From: Nocardioides alkalitolerans
GTDB taxonomy: Bacteria; Actinomycetota; Actinomycetes; Propionibacteriales; Nocardioidaceae
Length of the DNA: 64,000 nucleotides
Direction: 5' to 3'
Assembly: GCA_038184435.1 (NCBI GenBank)
Contig: CP116227.1
Coordinates: 4,121,501-4,185,500, forward strand
Shown: positions 16,917-25,900 of the stretch, piece by piece
How the letters are laid out: every line of letters begins with the position of its first letter
How positions within the stretch are numbered: position 1 is the stretch's first letter
Translations under genes and position numbers: made by a program
The notes under the pieces: model-generated
Told to the model about the DNA's origin: nothing
The model's input: only the letters and a program-made list of their open reading frames with translations
Database searches by the model: none

Positions 16917-18035
16917 GTGGTCGCCTACACGGAGCAGTCCGTGGCCGCGTTGCGGCAGACGGTGCGCCGTCTCCTCCAGGGCGAGGACGACGTCCGGACG
17001 ACGGTGCCCGGGGTCGACGAAGCCGCGTTCCTGGCTGCTGCCGAGCGCCACCGTCTCGTGGTGTTCCTCGCGCTGCGCCAGGAGCAGCTCCGTCTGACGC
17101 CCGAGCTGGCCGCGGCGATCCAGGCGGCGGCCCGGGGGGAGCGCATCGCCACCCTCGGCATGGCACGGGCCCTGCACCAGGCGACGGACGCGTTGACGGC
17201 GGCCGGAGTGCGGGTGTTGAGCTTCAAGGGACTTGCCCTCGCTGCTCAGGCTCACGGCGACTTCTCCGCGCGTGGCTCGGGCGACCTCGACCTCCTCGTG
17301 CCGCCGTCCGAGATCGCCTCGGCGCGTGCGACCCTCGCGCAGGCGGGGTGGGCGCCCGACAGCTCGTACCCCGCACCCGGGCCGACATGGGCCTGGCGTC
17401 ACACGGTGCGCAACTACTACGAGATCGCACTGCACCGGTCGGGGCTCTCCATCGACCTGCACTGGCACCTCGGTCTCGCTCGTAGCACCGCACCGTCGTT
17501 CGACACCTTGTGGGCGAGGAGGACGACCGTCGCGGTGGGAGGTCGGGACGTCGCGACCCTGTCGGTCCCGGATGCGTGGCGGCACTCGGCCATGCATGCG
17601 GCGAAGGACGAGTGGGGATCGCTGCGCAGCCTGGTCGACGTGCGGCTCCTGGGTGACGCCGTGGACCCCACGGAGGACGCCACGGTGGGAGCCGCCGCGC
17701 TCGCGACGCTGGGCGTCGTGCGAGCTCAATTGGGCGGTGAGCACGGAGGACTTGCCCCAGCGCGGGCGGTCAAGCGAGCGGAGGCGCTGCAAGCGTCAGC
17801 CCCCGACGTCTCGACCGGACGGTTCCCCGGACACCGGACGTTGCTCGGTGCGCGGCGGTTGGCTCGCGGAGTCAGCACCACTGGCGACCTACGTCGGCTT
17901 GCTGCGGTGACCGTGGCCCACCCCAGCGATCTGGGCCACGTCGGGGCGATCACCACGGGCGGTGCGGTGCTGGCGGTCGCCCGTGTGCGCGCCGCGACGG
18001 CGCGACGCCGCATCCGGGAGTGGCGTCACACCTGA
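16917..18035 (+). CDS. NTP_transf_5-type nucleotidyltransferase-fold protein
   Basis: A 372-residue protein of the NTP_transf_5 group, found in polysaccharide and peptide-modification loci. The block SFKGLALAAQAHGDFSARG followed by SGDLDLLVP (about residues 101-128) carries the conserved Lys-Gly, Arg and Asp-x-Asp metal-binding positions of the nucleotidyltransferase fold. Substrate is unknown. A purine-rich element (GGAGGAGAAGGGA) precedes the GTG start. The gene lies between hbhA and the DUF2516 gene, which are neighbours in other genomes, and ends at a terminator facing hbhA. Confidence 0.75.
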   Translation: MVAYTEQSVAALRQTVRRLLQGEDDVRTTVPGVDEAAFLAAAERHRLVVFLALRQEQLRLTPELAAAIQAAARGERIATLGMARALHQATDALTAAGVRVLSFKGLALAAQAHGDFSARGSGDLDLLVPPSEIASARATLAQAGWAPDSSYPAPGPTWAWRHTVRNYYEIALHRSGLSIDLHWHLGLARSTAPSFDTLWARRTTVAVGGRDVATLSVPDAWRHSAMHAAKDEWGSLRSLVDVRLLGDAVDPTEDATVGAAALATLGVVRAQLGGEHGGLAPARAVKRAEALQASAPDVSTGRFPGHRTLLGARRLARGVSTTGDLRRLAAVTVAHPSDLGHVGAITTGGAVLAVARVRAATARRRIREWRHT

Positions 18036-18042
18036 CACGGCA

Positions 18043-18079
18043 CGAGGCCGGGAGCGCGTCGCACGCACTCCCGGCCTCG
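18043..18079. terminator. Terminator between convergent genes
   Basis: Perfect 12-base arms (18043-18054 and 18068-18079) with a 13-base loop, between the nucleotidyltransferase-fold gene and hbhA. Confidence 0.75.
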
Positions 18080-18108
18080 GTTGGCTCAGCCCCTGACGGG
18101 CTCGGTCG

Positions 18109-18867
18109 TCAGTCGCCGACCTTCTTCGCGGCCTCGGTCACGGCCGTGGCCGTCTTCTCGGCGGTCTTCTTCGCGGTGGTGCCGGTCGCCTTGGCCGTCG
18201 ACTTCGTCGTGGCGGCCTTCTTACGCGTCGTGGTCGTCGCGCGCTTGGTGGCGGGCGACTTCGTGGCGGACTCGGCCGCCTTGCGGGCCTGCGACGAGGC
18301 GGTCTTGGCCATGGTCTTCGCGGAGCTCGCGGTCTTCTTCGCGGAGGTCTTGGTGGCCTTCGCCCGCGAGGCGGTGGTCTTCGCCGAGGCGGCGGCCTCC
18401 TGGGTCGACTCCTGCTTGCGGATGCGCTCGACGAGCGTCTCGCCGCGCTTCGCGAGGTCGCTGTAGGCCCCGGTCACGGTCGCGACGTACTCGTCGCTCG
18501 CCTTGCGGGCCTTCTTCGGCAGGGCGCGGGCCTCGGCCTGGAGGTCGGCGACGCGCGACTCGATGGCGGCGCGGCGCTCCTCGACCTCCTTGGTGATGAG
18601 CTCGACGCGCTTGTTGACGGTCGCGACGGCCTGGTCGCGCAGGGCCTCGGGCTTGAGCTCGAGGTTCGTCGCCTTCTTCTGGGCCTCGGTCGCGCGGGCC
18701 TGGACGCCCTTGACGCGCGCCTCGACGTCACCCTGGAAAGCGGTCACCTTGGCCTGCGTGGTGCTCACGTACTCCCGAACGACCTCGACGGCGAGGTCGA
18801 CGACGCCGGCACCGGCGTACAGGCCCTTCTGGGCCTCGGACTTGATGTCGAACTTGGTGGCAGCCAT
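18109..18867 (-). CDS. Heparin-binding haemagglutinin (HbhA)-like protein
   Basis: A 252-residue surface-associated protein resembling mycobacterial HbhA, an adhesin also linked to lipid bodies and cell growth. Residues 10-150 are a long charged coiled coil; the C-terminal 100 residues are Lys/Ala/Thr-rich repeats (KKTAEKTAT and similar), the heparin-binding type of tail. No signal peptide is present, as in HbhA. The ATG at 18867 is preceded by AAGGAG. The XRE gene lies 28 bases upstream on the same strand, matching Rv0474-Rv0475 order. Confidence 0.8.
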   Translation of the reverse strand: MAATKFDIKSEAQKGLYAGAGVVDLAVEVVREYVSTTQAKVTAFQGDVEARVKGVQARATEAQKKATNLELKPEALRDQAVATVNKRVELITKEVEERRAAIESRVADLQAEARALPKKARKASDEYVATVTGAYSDLAKRGETLVERIRKQESTQEAAASAKTTASRAKATKTSAKKTASSAKTMAKTASSQARKAAESATKSPATKRATTTTRKKAATTKSTAKATGTTAKKTAEKTATAVTEAAKKVGD

Positions 18868-18895
18868 GTCCACTCCTTCTGCTTGTGTGCGGGGA

Positions 18896-19270
18896 TCAGC
18901 CTTCGCTGGAGTTGAGCGCCAGGAACGACGCGTACACCTCGAGAAGGGACTGTTTCTGCCGCTCCGTGAGGTTCGGGTCGGCGAGCACCGCGAGCTCGAC
19001 GGAGCCACCTCCGCCGTCCGTCGGGCTGACGATGCCCGCGCGGATGTAGAGCTGCTCGGCGGAGATCCGCAGTGCCTTGGCGATCTGCTGCAGCACCTCG
19101 GCAGAGGGCTTGCGCAGGCCGCGCTCGATCTGGCTCAGGTAGGGGTTCGACACGCCCGCCTGCTCGGCGAGCTGCCTCAAGGAGAGCTGCGCCGAGGTGC
19201 GCTGCTCCTTCAAGTACTCACCGAGAGTCTCGACGGTCTTGCCGACCTTGCCCTTTGCCATGGGATCCAT
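18896..19270 (-). CDS. XRE-family regulator upstream of hbhA
   Basis: A 124-residue DNA-binding protein with one Cro/CI helix-turn-helix at about residues 22-75 (LSLRQLAEQAGVSNPYLSQI, then ERGLRKPS). The C-terminal part (NLTERQKQSLLEVYASFLAL) is a short helical oligomerisation segment. It is the probable regulator of hbhA, as for Rv0474 in M. tuberculosis. The ATG at 19270 has GGAG 8 bases upstream; ATG at 19261 is possible. A dyad TGCTA-N8-TAGCA (19273-19290) covers its ribosome-binding site and could be an autoregulatory site (weak). Confidence 0.85.
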   Translation of the reverse strand: MDPMAKGKVGKTVETLGEYLKEQRTSAQLSLRQLAEQAGVSNPYLSQIERGLRKPSAEVLQQIAKALRISAEQLYIRAGIVSPTDGGGGSVELAVLADPNLTERQKQSLLEVYASFLALNSSEG

Positions 19271-19629
19271 GGTGCTAACTCCAGCTAGCAAACTCAACCC
19301 CTGAGTAACGTGAGTCGGGGCACAGGCTGCGGCGAATGCGGCCACCGAACGGGTGAGTGGCGCGATGGTGGATCGCTTGCTCCTGCTTGCAGGCGGCAAC
19401 GGTCGTTGCGAGCCGCCGGAACTCTTCCCAAAGTTGCGGCCGACTTGCTTTGTGCGGAGCCCTCTGGCGTGGGACAGTTGTCGTCGGAGCGAGTCTGCCG
19501 CTGGCAATCCCTGACGGCCGGTGGGTGGGTGACCTCCAGGGGCCGCCCTGCCGAACCCCAGAGGGCAGGGCGGCTCCGCTGCTTCGGACGGTCGTCCGGA
19601 TGCGGCTGCCGCGCTGGCAGGATGAGCCC
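19271..19629. other. Divergent intergenic region between the XRE and cysC-fusion genes
   Basis: 359 bases without a supported gene. It contains the XRE 5' region, a hairpin with 11-base arms at 19542-19552 and 19564-19574, and CAGGAT (19618-19623) 6 bases before GTG 19630, a near-consensus leaderless -10. The frame of the downstream gene is open back to 19357, but its codons there do not look like the family. Confidence 0.5.
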
Positions 19630-21324
19630 GTGGCAGCCGTCCCCCAGCACAGTCCGAGCCCGCGCCTCCTCGACGACATCGAGCTGCAGGCGCTGGGGGT
19701 GTTGGCACCGACAGTGCGCCTCGACGAGCTGGAGCTCCCTCGCGACCTGGACGGGCTGCCGGCCGTGGACCTCGTGGACCCCGAGGGTCTGCCCCTCGCG
19801 CGGGTCAGCCTGACCGGGCACGACGCGGGGCGCCTCGAGCCGCTCTCCCGCCCGTCCTACGGCCCCTTCCGCCGGTTGCGGCTCACCCCCGACGAGCGGC
19901 GGGACCGTCACCCCGGCGCCGTCGTCGTGCCGGTCGAGTCAGCGCTGACCCCGGCCCAGCTGGCGGACGTGCGCGGCGCCGGCGCCCCGGTCGTCCTCCT
20001 GGTGCTGGCCGGTACCGGCTGGCCCGTCGGCACCTCCCCGCTCGCGCTGGTGCGCTCCACGGTGACGGCGGTCCGCGATGTACCCGACGTCCACGTGGTC
20101 GTGGTGCCGCTCGCGCGCACGGGCGACGCGGAGCGTGATGCCGAGCGGCGGCAGCGGGTCCTGGCGGCGTACGCCGACGGTGCCACCCTCATCGAGCTGC
20201 CGGCGGGCAGCGGTGCGGCCGCTGCGGCGACCGACGCGCGAGCCGAGGGAGTGGTCGTCTTCTTCACCGGGTTGTCCGGCAGTGGCAAGTCCACCCTCGC
20301 CCGCGCGCTGGTCGACGAGCTCCTCGAGCGCACGGACCGCACGGTGACGAGCCTCGACGGCGACGTCGTCCGCCGGAACCTCTCCGCGGGCCTGTCCTTC
20401 TCCCCGGCCGACCGCGAGACCAACATCCGGCGGATCGGCTGGGTCGCGGCGGAGATCGCCCGGCACGGCGGGGTGGCCGTGTGCAGCCCGATCGCGCCGT
20501 ACGACGCGACCCGCCGCGAGGTGCGGCGCACGGTCGAGGAGGCCGGGGGACGGTTCGTGCTCGTGCACGTCGCGACCCCGGTCGAGGAGTGCGAGCGTCG
20601 GGACCGGAAGGGGCTCTACGCCAAGGCGCGGGCGGGGGAGATCACCGACTTCACGGGCATCTCGGCGCCGTACGAGGTGCCCGGCGACGCGGACGTCGTC
20701 GTCGACACCACCGGCCTGTCCGTCGAGGCGTCTCTCGCGCCGGTGCTGGCGGCGGTGGGTCTCATGGCTGCCTCCGAGCCGCGGTCCGCCCCGGAGCCCG
20801 TGGCCGACCCGCTCCGGGTGCTCGTGGTGTGCACGGCCAACATCTGCCGCTCGCCGTACCTGCAGCTGGCCCTCCAGGCCGCTGCGGGGCAGTCGGTGGA
20901 GGTGACGAGCGCGGGCACGCACGGCTTTGTCGACAAAGAGATGGACGCCGAGATGGCGGCCCAGGCGACTGCGCGCGGGCTCGACCCCGCGGGCTTCCGC
21001 AGCCGCCCGCTGACCCGAGAGCTGGTGGCCGCTGCCGACCTGGTGCTTACCGCCGAGGCGCGCCACCGCACCTTCGTGCTCGAGGAGCACCCGGCCGCGT
21101 TCAAGAAGGTGTTCACCGTCGGCCAGTTCGCCCGCGGCGTCGCCGGCCTCCCGGACGGTACGTCGCCGCGCGAGGCGGTCGCACGACTCGCCGCCAGCCG
21201 GCCTAGCGCGGACGGCGCGGACATCGCCGACCCCTACCGGCGCGGCCCCGCGGCGGCGGAGGCGTGCGCGGATCACATCGACCGTCTCGTCACAGAGGTC
21301 ACGCCCGCCCTCGTGCGCCGTTAG
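19630..21324 (+). CDS. APS kinase fused to low-molecular-weight protein tyrosine phosphatase
   Basis: A 564-residue three-part protein. Residues 1-200 resemble a degenerate ATP-sulfurylase (PUA-like then catalytic-like) without a recognisable HxxH nucleotide motif. Residues 205-380 are APS kinase (CysC), which makes PAPS: P-loop GLSGSGKST (214-222), SLDGDVVRRNLS and SFSPADRETNIRRIGWVA. Residues 395-564 are a low-molecular-weight PTP: the loop CTANICRS has nucleophile Cys401 and Arg407, and the general-acid pair is DP (534-535). Its position between the BY-kinase gene and cysDN suggests it may both feed sulfation and dephosphorylate the kinase (inference). GTG at 19630 fits the leaderless pattern; ATG at 19600 is possible. 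Confidence 0.85.
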   Translation: MAAVPQHSPSPRLLDDIELQALGVLAPTVRLDELELPRDLDGLPAVDLVDPEGLPLARVSLTGHDAGRLEPLSRPSYGPFRRLRLTPDERRDRHPGAVVVPVESALTPAQLADVRGAGAPVVLLVLAGTGWPVGTSPLALVRSTVTAVRDVPDVHVVVVPLARTGDAERDAERRQRVLAAYADGATLIELPAGSGAAAAATDARAEGVVVFFTGLSGSGKSTLARALVDELLERTDRTVTSLDGDVVRRNLSAGLSFSPADRETNIRRIGWVAAEIARHGGVAVCSPIAPYDATRREVRRTVEEAGGRFVLVHVATPVEECERRDRKGLYAKARAGEITDFTGISAPYEVPGDADVVVDTTGLSVEASLAPVLAAVGLMAASEPRSAPEPVADPLRVLVVCTANICRSPYLQLALQAAAGQSVEVTSAGTHGFVDKEMDAEMAAQATARGLDPAGFRSRPLTRELVAAADLVLTAEARHRTFVLEEHPAAFKKVFTVGQFARGVAGLPDGTSPREAVARLAASRPSADGADIADPYRRGPAAAEACADHIDRLVTEVTPALVRR

Positions 21325-21327
21325 GCT
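21322..21327 (+). promoter_or_regulatory. -10 element of the UDP-glucose dehydrogenase gene
   Basis: TAGGCT, 7 bases before the ATG at 21335; its first three bases are the stop codon of the upstream fusion gene. Confidence 0.6.
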
Positions 21328-21334
21328 CCCGACC

Positions 21335-22501
21335 ATGAAGATCGCCGTCGCGGGCCTGGGGTACGTCGGGCTGTCCAACGCCGTCGTCCTCGCCCAGCAC
21401 CACGAGGTCGTCGCCGTCGACGTCGACCAGCACCGGGTGGACCTCCTCAACGACCGCAAGTCGCCGATCGAGGACCGGGAGCTGGAGGAGTACCTCGCGA
21501 CGAAGCCGCTGAACCTCACCTCCACGCTGGACAAGGCCGCGGCGTACGCGGACGCGCGTTTCGTGGTCGTCGCGACGCCGACGGACTACGACGAGCGGAC
21601 CAACTACTTCAACACCTCGACGGTGGAGTCGGTCATCGCCGACGTGCGCGCGGTCAACACGGACGCGACGATCATCGTGAAGTCCACGGTGCCGGTCGGC
21701 TTCACGGAGCGGGTGCGCTCGGAGAACCCGGGCGCCTCGGTCATCTTCTCCCCGGAGTTCCTCCGCGAGGGCCGGGCGCTCTACGACAACCTGCACCCCT
21801 CCCGCATCGTCGTCGGCGACACGGGGGAGCGGGCCCGGGAGTTCGCTGCGCTGCTCATCGAGGGCGCGATCGAGAAGGACGTGCCGACGCTCTTCACCGA
21901 CGCCACCGAGGCGGAGGCGATCAAGCTGTTCGCCAACACCTACCTGGCGCTGCGCGTGGCGTACTTCAACGAGCTCGACACCTACGCGGCCGTGCACGGG
22001 CTCAACTCGTCGCAGATCATCGAGGGCGTCGGGCTCGACCCCCGCATCGGCGCGCACTACAACAACCCGTCGTTCGGCTATGGCGGCTACTGCCTGCCGA
22101 AGGACACCAAGCAGCTGCAGGCCAACTACTCCGACGTGCCGCAGAACCTCATCTCCGCGATCGTGGAGGCCAACACGACGCGCAAGGACTTCATCGCCGA
22201 GGACGTGCTGCGCCGCAACCCGACCACCGTGGGCATCTACCGACTCATCATGAAGTCGGGGTCCGACAACTTCCGGGCGTCGTCCATCCAGGGCGTCATG
22301 AAGCGGATCAAGGCGAAGGGCGTCGAGGTCGTCATCTACGAGCCGTCGCTTGAGGACGACCTGTTCTTCAACTCGGAGGTCGTGGAGGACCTCGACGAGT
22401 TCAAGAAGCGGGCCGACGTCATCATCGCCAACCGCCGCACCGACGTGCTGGCCGACGTCGCGGACAAGGTCTACACGCGGGACATCTACGGCCGGGACTG
22501 A
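21335..22501 (+). CDS. ugd: UDP-glucose 6-dehydrogenase
   Basis: A 388-residue nucleotide-sugar dehydrogenase that oxidises UDP-glucose to UDP-glucuronate with NAD. The Rossmann motif GLGYVGL is at 7-13, SPEFLREG follows near 139, and the catalytic Cys253 lies in GYGGYCLPKDTKQL. Size matches the short (about 390-residue) UGDH class often found in capsule loci. It supplies a uronic acid for the polymer; its substrate comes from the UTP-glucose pyrophosphorylase at 45793-47172. Confidence 0.9.
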   Translation: MKIAVAGLGYVGLSNAVVLAQHHEVVAVDVDQHRVDLLNDRKSPIEDRELEEYLATKPLNLTSTLDKAAAYADARFVVVATPTDYDERTNYFNTSTVESVIADVRAVNTDATIIVKSTVPVGFTERVRSENPGASVIFSPEFLREGRALYDNLHPSRIVVGDTGERAREFAALLIEGAIEKDVPTLFTDATEAEAIKLFANTYLALRVAYFNELDTYAAVHGLNSSQIIEGVGLDPRIGAHYNNPSFGYGGYCLPKDTKQLQANYSDVPQNLISAIVEANTTRKDFIAEDVLRRNPTTVGIYRLIMKSGSDNFRASSIQGVMKRIKAKGVEVVIYEPSLEDDLFFNSEVVEDLDEFKKRADVIIANRRTDVLADVADKVYTRDIYGRD

Positions 22502-22683
22502 TCCGCCCTGGTCTAGACCGTCCGGTTCCGCCTCGGTGAACACGGGGCGGGCGGAAACGAACTGCCGGAGAATCGCTCCGTTCGCAGCGCGCGTCAGGGC
22601 GTTGCTGTGACGCGCCGGGCCGCTCGTCGGACCCGGCGCTGCGTCGTGCGGCCGTCACGTCGCGTCTCTGGGGAGTGTCGACC

Positions 22684-24924
22684 GTGGGTGTTGTTGCCAG
22701 TCAGCCGGAACGAACTCGTTCGTCGTCGGGTCGTTCTCGTTCTTCTTCGCGGGGACGCGGGCGTCGCTCCACCTGGCAGAAGCTGCGGGCGGCCATGACC
22801 CCGGAACCGAAGCGGCGCAACCCGGCGACTCGCTACGACCTCCAAGGCGTTCGCGGGGTCGGCGTCATCCTCGTCGTCATCGGTCACCTCTACCTCGCCC
22901 CGCAAGGCGTCTTCACGGCGCTCGACATCTTCTTCGTCCTGTCGGGATTCGTCATCACCAAGGTCCTGCTGGACATGGCGGACGAGCACGGTCGCATCTA
23001 CTTCGTGCCGTTCTACCTCGCCAGGGCGCGACGGCTCCTGCCCATGGGGCTCTTCGTGACGGCGGTGACCATCGCGGCGAGCTACTGGGTCTTCAATCCC
23101 GAGCGCGGCGATCGCATCGCCGAGGACGGCTTCTGGTCGAGCATCTTCTGGGCCAACTGGCACTTCGCGAACCAGGGGACGGACTACTTCGCCACGCAGG
23201 GCAAGTCTCCCTTCCTCCACTACTGGTCCCTGTCGGTGGAGGAGCAGTTCTACGCCGTCTGGCCGCTGCTGCTCTTCGCCGTCATCCTCGCCTCGCGTCG
23301 GATGCGGTCGAATCGCCCGGCGCTCTTCGCGGCAGTCTCGGCTGTCGTGGTGGGCTTCTTCTGCTACTCCCTGTGGCACTCGGTTGCCGCGCCCACCGTC
23401 GCCTACTTCTCGACGTTCGACCGCGCCTGGCAGTTCGGGATCGGGGGTCTGCTCGCGATCGCCCAGCCGGTCCTCGCGCGCATGCCGTCGCGCGTCGCGA
23501 TCGTGCTGAGCTATGGCGGCTTCCTGTCGCTCGCGTTCCCCATCTTCCTGCTGAACCACGAGGTCGCGTTCCCGGCGCCGTGGGGCCTCCTGCCGGTGCT
23601 GTGCACGGCGGCCGTCGTCGCGGCGGGCGTCGGGCGTGACACGCGGAAGTTCGTGCTCATCGACAACCGCGTCATGACGTACATCGGGGACATCTCGTAC
23701 TCGGTGTACCTCTGGCACCTGCCGCTGATCGTGCTGCTGCGACCGTTCTTCGAGGTCGACTGGCAGTACGAGTTGGCCGTCATCGCGCTGACAGCCCTCT
23801 TGTCGGTCGTCTTCTTCTACCTCGTCGAACGGCCCATGCGGACGGCGCTGTGGTTGATGACTCCCCCCGAGAAGAAGCGGTTCAAGCGGCGCGTGCGGCG
23901 ATCTGAACGCAAGCGCCGCCAGCGCACACTCGTCCAGGGATGGGTCGCGGCGGGTTTCGCGATGGTCGTCGTCGTGCTGGGTGTAACTGTCGCTCAGCCA
24001 GGTGTCGACACCCCGCCGCCGGCAACAAGCCCTGTGGCCAGCTCTGGCCCTGCGGCGACGGGTGAGCCGGATATGTCGGAGCTGGTGGTCTCGCGACGTG
24101 CGCAGATGATCACCGCCCTCGGCGCGTCGGACTTCCCCGAGCTCACCCCGCCGCTCGAGGAGCTCGACACCGACGTCTGGAGGCGACAGCTCGACCAGGT
24201 CGCATGCTCCACCCTGGCTCGCGATCCCGCGACCAACTGTGTGTTCGGTTCGACTGCTGCGGACGCCCCGACGGCAGTCGTCGTGGGCGACTCGGTCGCT
24301 GCGGCCTGGATGCCCGGCCTCCTCAGCGCACTCGACTCGTCGTGGCGCATCGTGCAGCTCACGGGCAGCCAATGCGGGGCCTGGACCCTCCCGGGCTACT
24401 TCCGACCGGACGGGTCGCCCTACGCGGACTGCACCAGGATCAACGCTGAACGCGACGCGTTCCTCGCGGACGCCAGGCCAGATCTGATCATCCTTGCTAG
24501 TGGTGAGGACCATGTCGCCAATTCGCGGCGCACTGACATCAACTATTCGCCGCAGGGCGTGGCGGAAGTCGGACTGCGTGACACCTTGATCCGGTACGGC
24601 GCATGGACCGATCGCCTGGTTGTGCTGCAGCCCCGGCCCAAGTCGCCGTCCTTGGTTGAGTGCGTGAGTCGCGTCGGTGACACCGGCGATTGTGAGACGA
24701 CGCCCAGTGACCGGTGGCGGGCTCAAGCGACAGGAGAGCGCGCCGCTGCCGAGGCGGCTGGTGCCTACTACGTCGCGACGGCGGGCTGGTTCTGCGTGGA
24801 GGATCGTTGCCCGGGTTGGCTCGGCCGGACCGCAGCCACAGTCGACGGCACGCACCTGTCTATTCCGTTCGCTGAGGCCCTCGCTCCGCTCCTCCGCGAA
24901 GAACTCGCTCGGGCAATGCCGTGA
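22684..24924 (+). CDS. Acyltransferase-3 protein with C-terminal SGNH domain
   Basis: A 746-residue OafA/YrhL-type O-acyltransferase. After an Arg/Ser-rich N-terminus, the membrane domain begins with YDLQGVRGVGVILVVIGH (conserved Arg and His) and contains SVEEQFYAVWPLL. A basic linker (KRRVRRSERKRR, near residue 405) precedes the SGNH domain, with block I VVGDSVAAAW near residue 537 and Asp-x-x-His in DGTHLS near the end. GTG at 22684 has GGGGAG 8 bases upstream; GTG 22675 is the alternative. It duplicates the function class at 13057-15090, implying a second acylation site. Confidence 0.88.
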   Translation: MGVVASQPERTRSSSGRSRSSSRGRGRRSTWQKLRAAMTPEPKRRNPATRYDLQGVRGVGVILVVIGHLYLAPQGVFTALDIFFVLSGFVITKVLLDMADEHGRIYFVPFYLARARRLLPMGLFVTAVTIAASYWVFNPERGDRIAEDGFWSSIFWANWHFANQGTDYFATQGKSPFLHYWSLSVEEQFYAVWPLLLFAVILASRRMRSNRPALFAAVSAVVVGFFCYSLWHSVAAPTVAYFSTFDRAWQFGIGGLLAIAQPVLARMPSRVAIVLSYGGFLSLAFPIFLLNHEVAFPAPWGLLPVLCTAAVVAAGVGRDTRKFVLIDNRVMTYIGDISYSVYLWHLPLIVLLRPFFEVDWQYELAVIALTALLSVVFFYLVERPMRTALWLMTPPEKKRFKRRVRRSERKRRQRTLVQGWVAAGFAMVVVVLGVTVAQPGVDTPPPATSPVASSGPAATGEPDMSELVVSRRAQMITALGASDFPELTPPLEELDTDVWRRQLDQVACSTLARDPATNCVFGSTAADAPTAVVVGDSVAAAWMPGLLSALDSSWRIVQLTGSQCGAWTLPGYFRPDGSPYADCTRINAERDAFLADARPDLIILASGEDHVANSRRTDINYSPQGVAEVGLRDTLIRYGAWTDRLVVLQPRPKSPSLVECVSRVGDTGDCETTPSDRWRAQATGERAAAEAAGAYYVATAGWFCVEDRCPGWLGRTAATVDGTHLSIPFAEALAPLLREELARAMP

Positions 24925-24973
24925 GCTGCTTCCCACCCAGTGGACGATGCGCTGGCCGTGAGACACCTGTCCG

Positions 24974-24979
24974 TACTCT
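24974..24979 (+). promoter_or_regulatory. -10 element of cysD
   Basis: TACTCT, 6 bases before GTG at 24986; no Shine-Dalgarno is present. Confidence 0.5.
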
Positions 24980-24985
24980 GAACCG

Positions 24986-25900
24986 GTGTCCGTGACCCAC
25001 CCCGACTACCGCCTGAGCCAGCTCGACCAGCTCGAGGCCGAGTCGATCCACATCTTCCGCGAAGTCGCCGCCGAGTTCGAGAAGCCCGTCCTGATGTTCT
25101 CGGGCGGCAAGGACTCGATCGTCATGCTGCGGCTCGCCGAGAAGGCGTTCTACCCGGCGAAGATCCCGTTCCCCGTGCTGCAGGTGGACACGGGCTACGA
25201 CTTCCCCGAGGTGCTCGCCTGCCGTGACGAGTGGGTGGCCCGGCTGGGCCTCCGTCTGGTGGTGGCCTCCGTCGAGGAGGCGATCGCGAACGGGGTCGTC
25301 GTCGACGACGGCCGCACGACGCGCAACCGGATGCAGATCGGCACCCTCCTCAACGCGATCGAGGAGGAGGGTTTCACGGCGGCCTTCGGCGGCGGTCGCC
25401 GCGACGAGGAGAAGGCGCGGGCCAAGGAGCGGGTCTACTCCCACCGCGACGAGTTCGGCCAGTGGGACCCGAAGAACCAGCGCCCCGAGCTCTGGAGCCT
25501 CTACAACGGGCGCATACACGAGGGCGAGCACATGCGGATCTTCCCGCTGAGCAACTGGACCGAGCTCGACATCTGGCACTACCTCGACCGGGAGCAGATC
25601 TCGATCCCGTCGATCTACTTCTCCCACCAGCGTCGTGTCTTCGAGCGCGACGGCATGCTGCTGAGCGAGAGCGAGCACAACCCGCTGCGGGCCGGCGAGG
25701 TCGCCGAGGAGCGCACCGTTCGGTTCCGCACCGTGGGCGACCTGACCCTCACCGGGTGCGTGGAGTCGACCGCCGCGACGACGGCCGAGATCATCGACGA
25801 GATCGCGGTCGCCCGCCTCACCGAGCGTGGCGCGACCCGTGGCGACGACCGGTTCTCCGAGGCTGCCATGGAGGACCGCAAGAAAGAGGGCTACTTCTGA
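24986..25900 (+). CDS. cysD: Sulfate adenylyltransferase subunit 2 (CysD)
   Basis: A 304-residue ATP-pyrophosphatase subunit that makes APS from ATP and sulfate with CysN. The PP-loop SGGKDS is at residues 39-44; PVLQVDTGYDFPEV and the C-terminal basic-aromatic end (AAMEDRKKEGYF) are typical. Stop and cysN start overlap (TGATG), so the subunits are co-translated. No PAPS/APS reductase gene is adjacent, so the APS is more likely channelled to the APS kinase fusion upstream than to cysteine synthesis (inference). Confidence 0.95.
   Translation: MSVTHPDYRLSQLDQLEAESIHIFREVAAEFEKPVLMFSGGKDSIVMLRLAEKAFYPAKIPFPVLQVDTGYDFPEVLACRDEWVARLGLRLVVASVEEAIANGVVVDDGRTTRNRMQIGTLLNAIEEEGFTAAFGGGRRDEEKARAKERVYSHRDEFGQWDPKNQRPELWSLYNGRIHEGEHMRIFPLSNWTELDIWHYLDREQISIPSIYFSHQRRVFERDGMLLSESEHNPLRAGEVAEERTVRFRTVGDLTLTGCVESTAATTAEIIDEIAVARLTERGATRGDDRFSEAAMEDRKKEGYF

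Noticed and set aside
19273..19290. Operator for the XRE regulator
   Set aside because: The TGCTA-N8-TAGCA dyad overlaps the ribosome-binding site but no promoter could be placed, so it is noted only in the gene entry.
19357..19629. N-terminal extension of the APS kinase fusion
   Set aside because: The frame is open, but the extra residues show no ATP-sulfurylase similarity and a likely leaderless -10 lies just before GTG 19630.
22526..22556. Terminator after ugd
   Set aside because: Only 7 paired bases with a 17-base loop; too weak to call.
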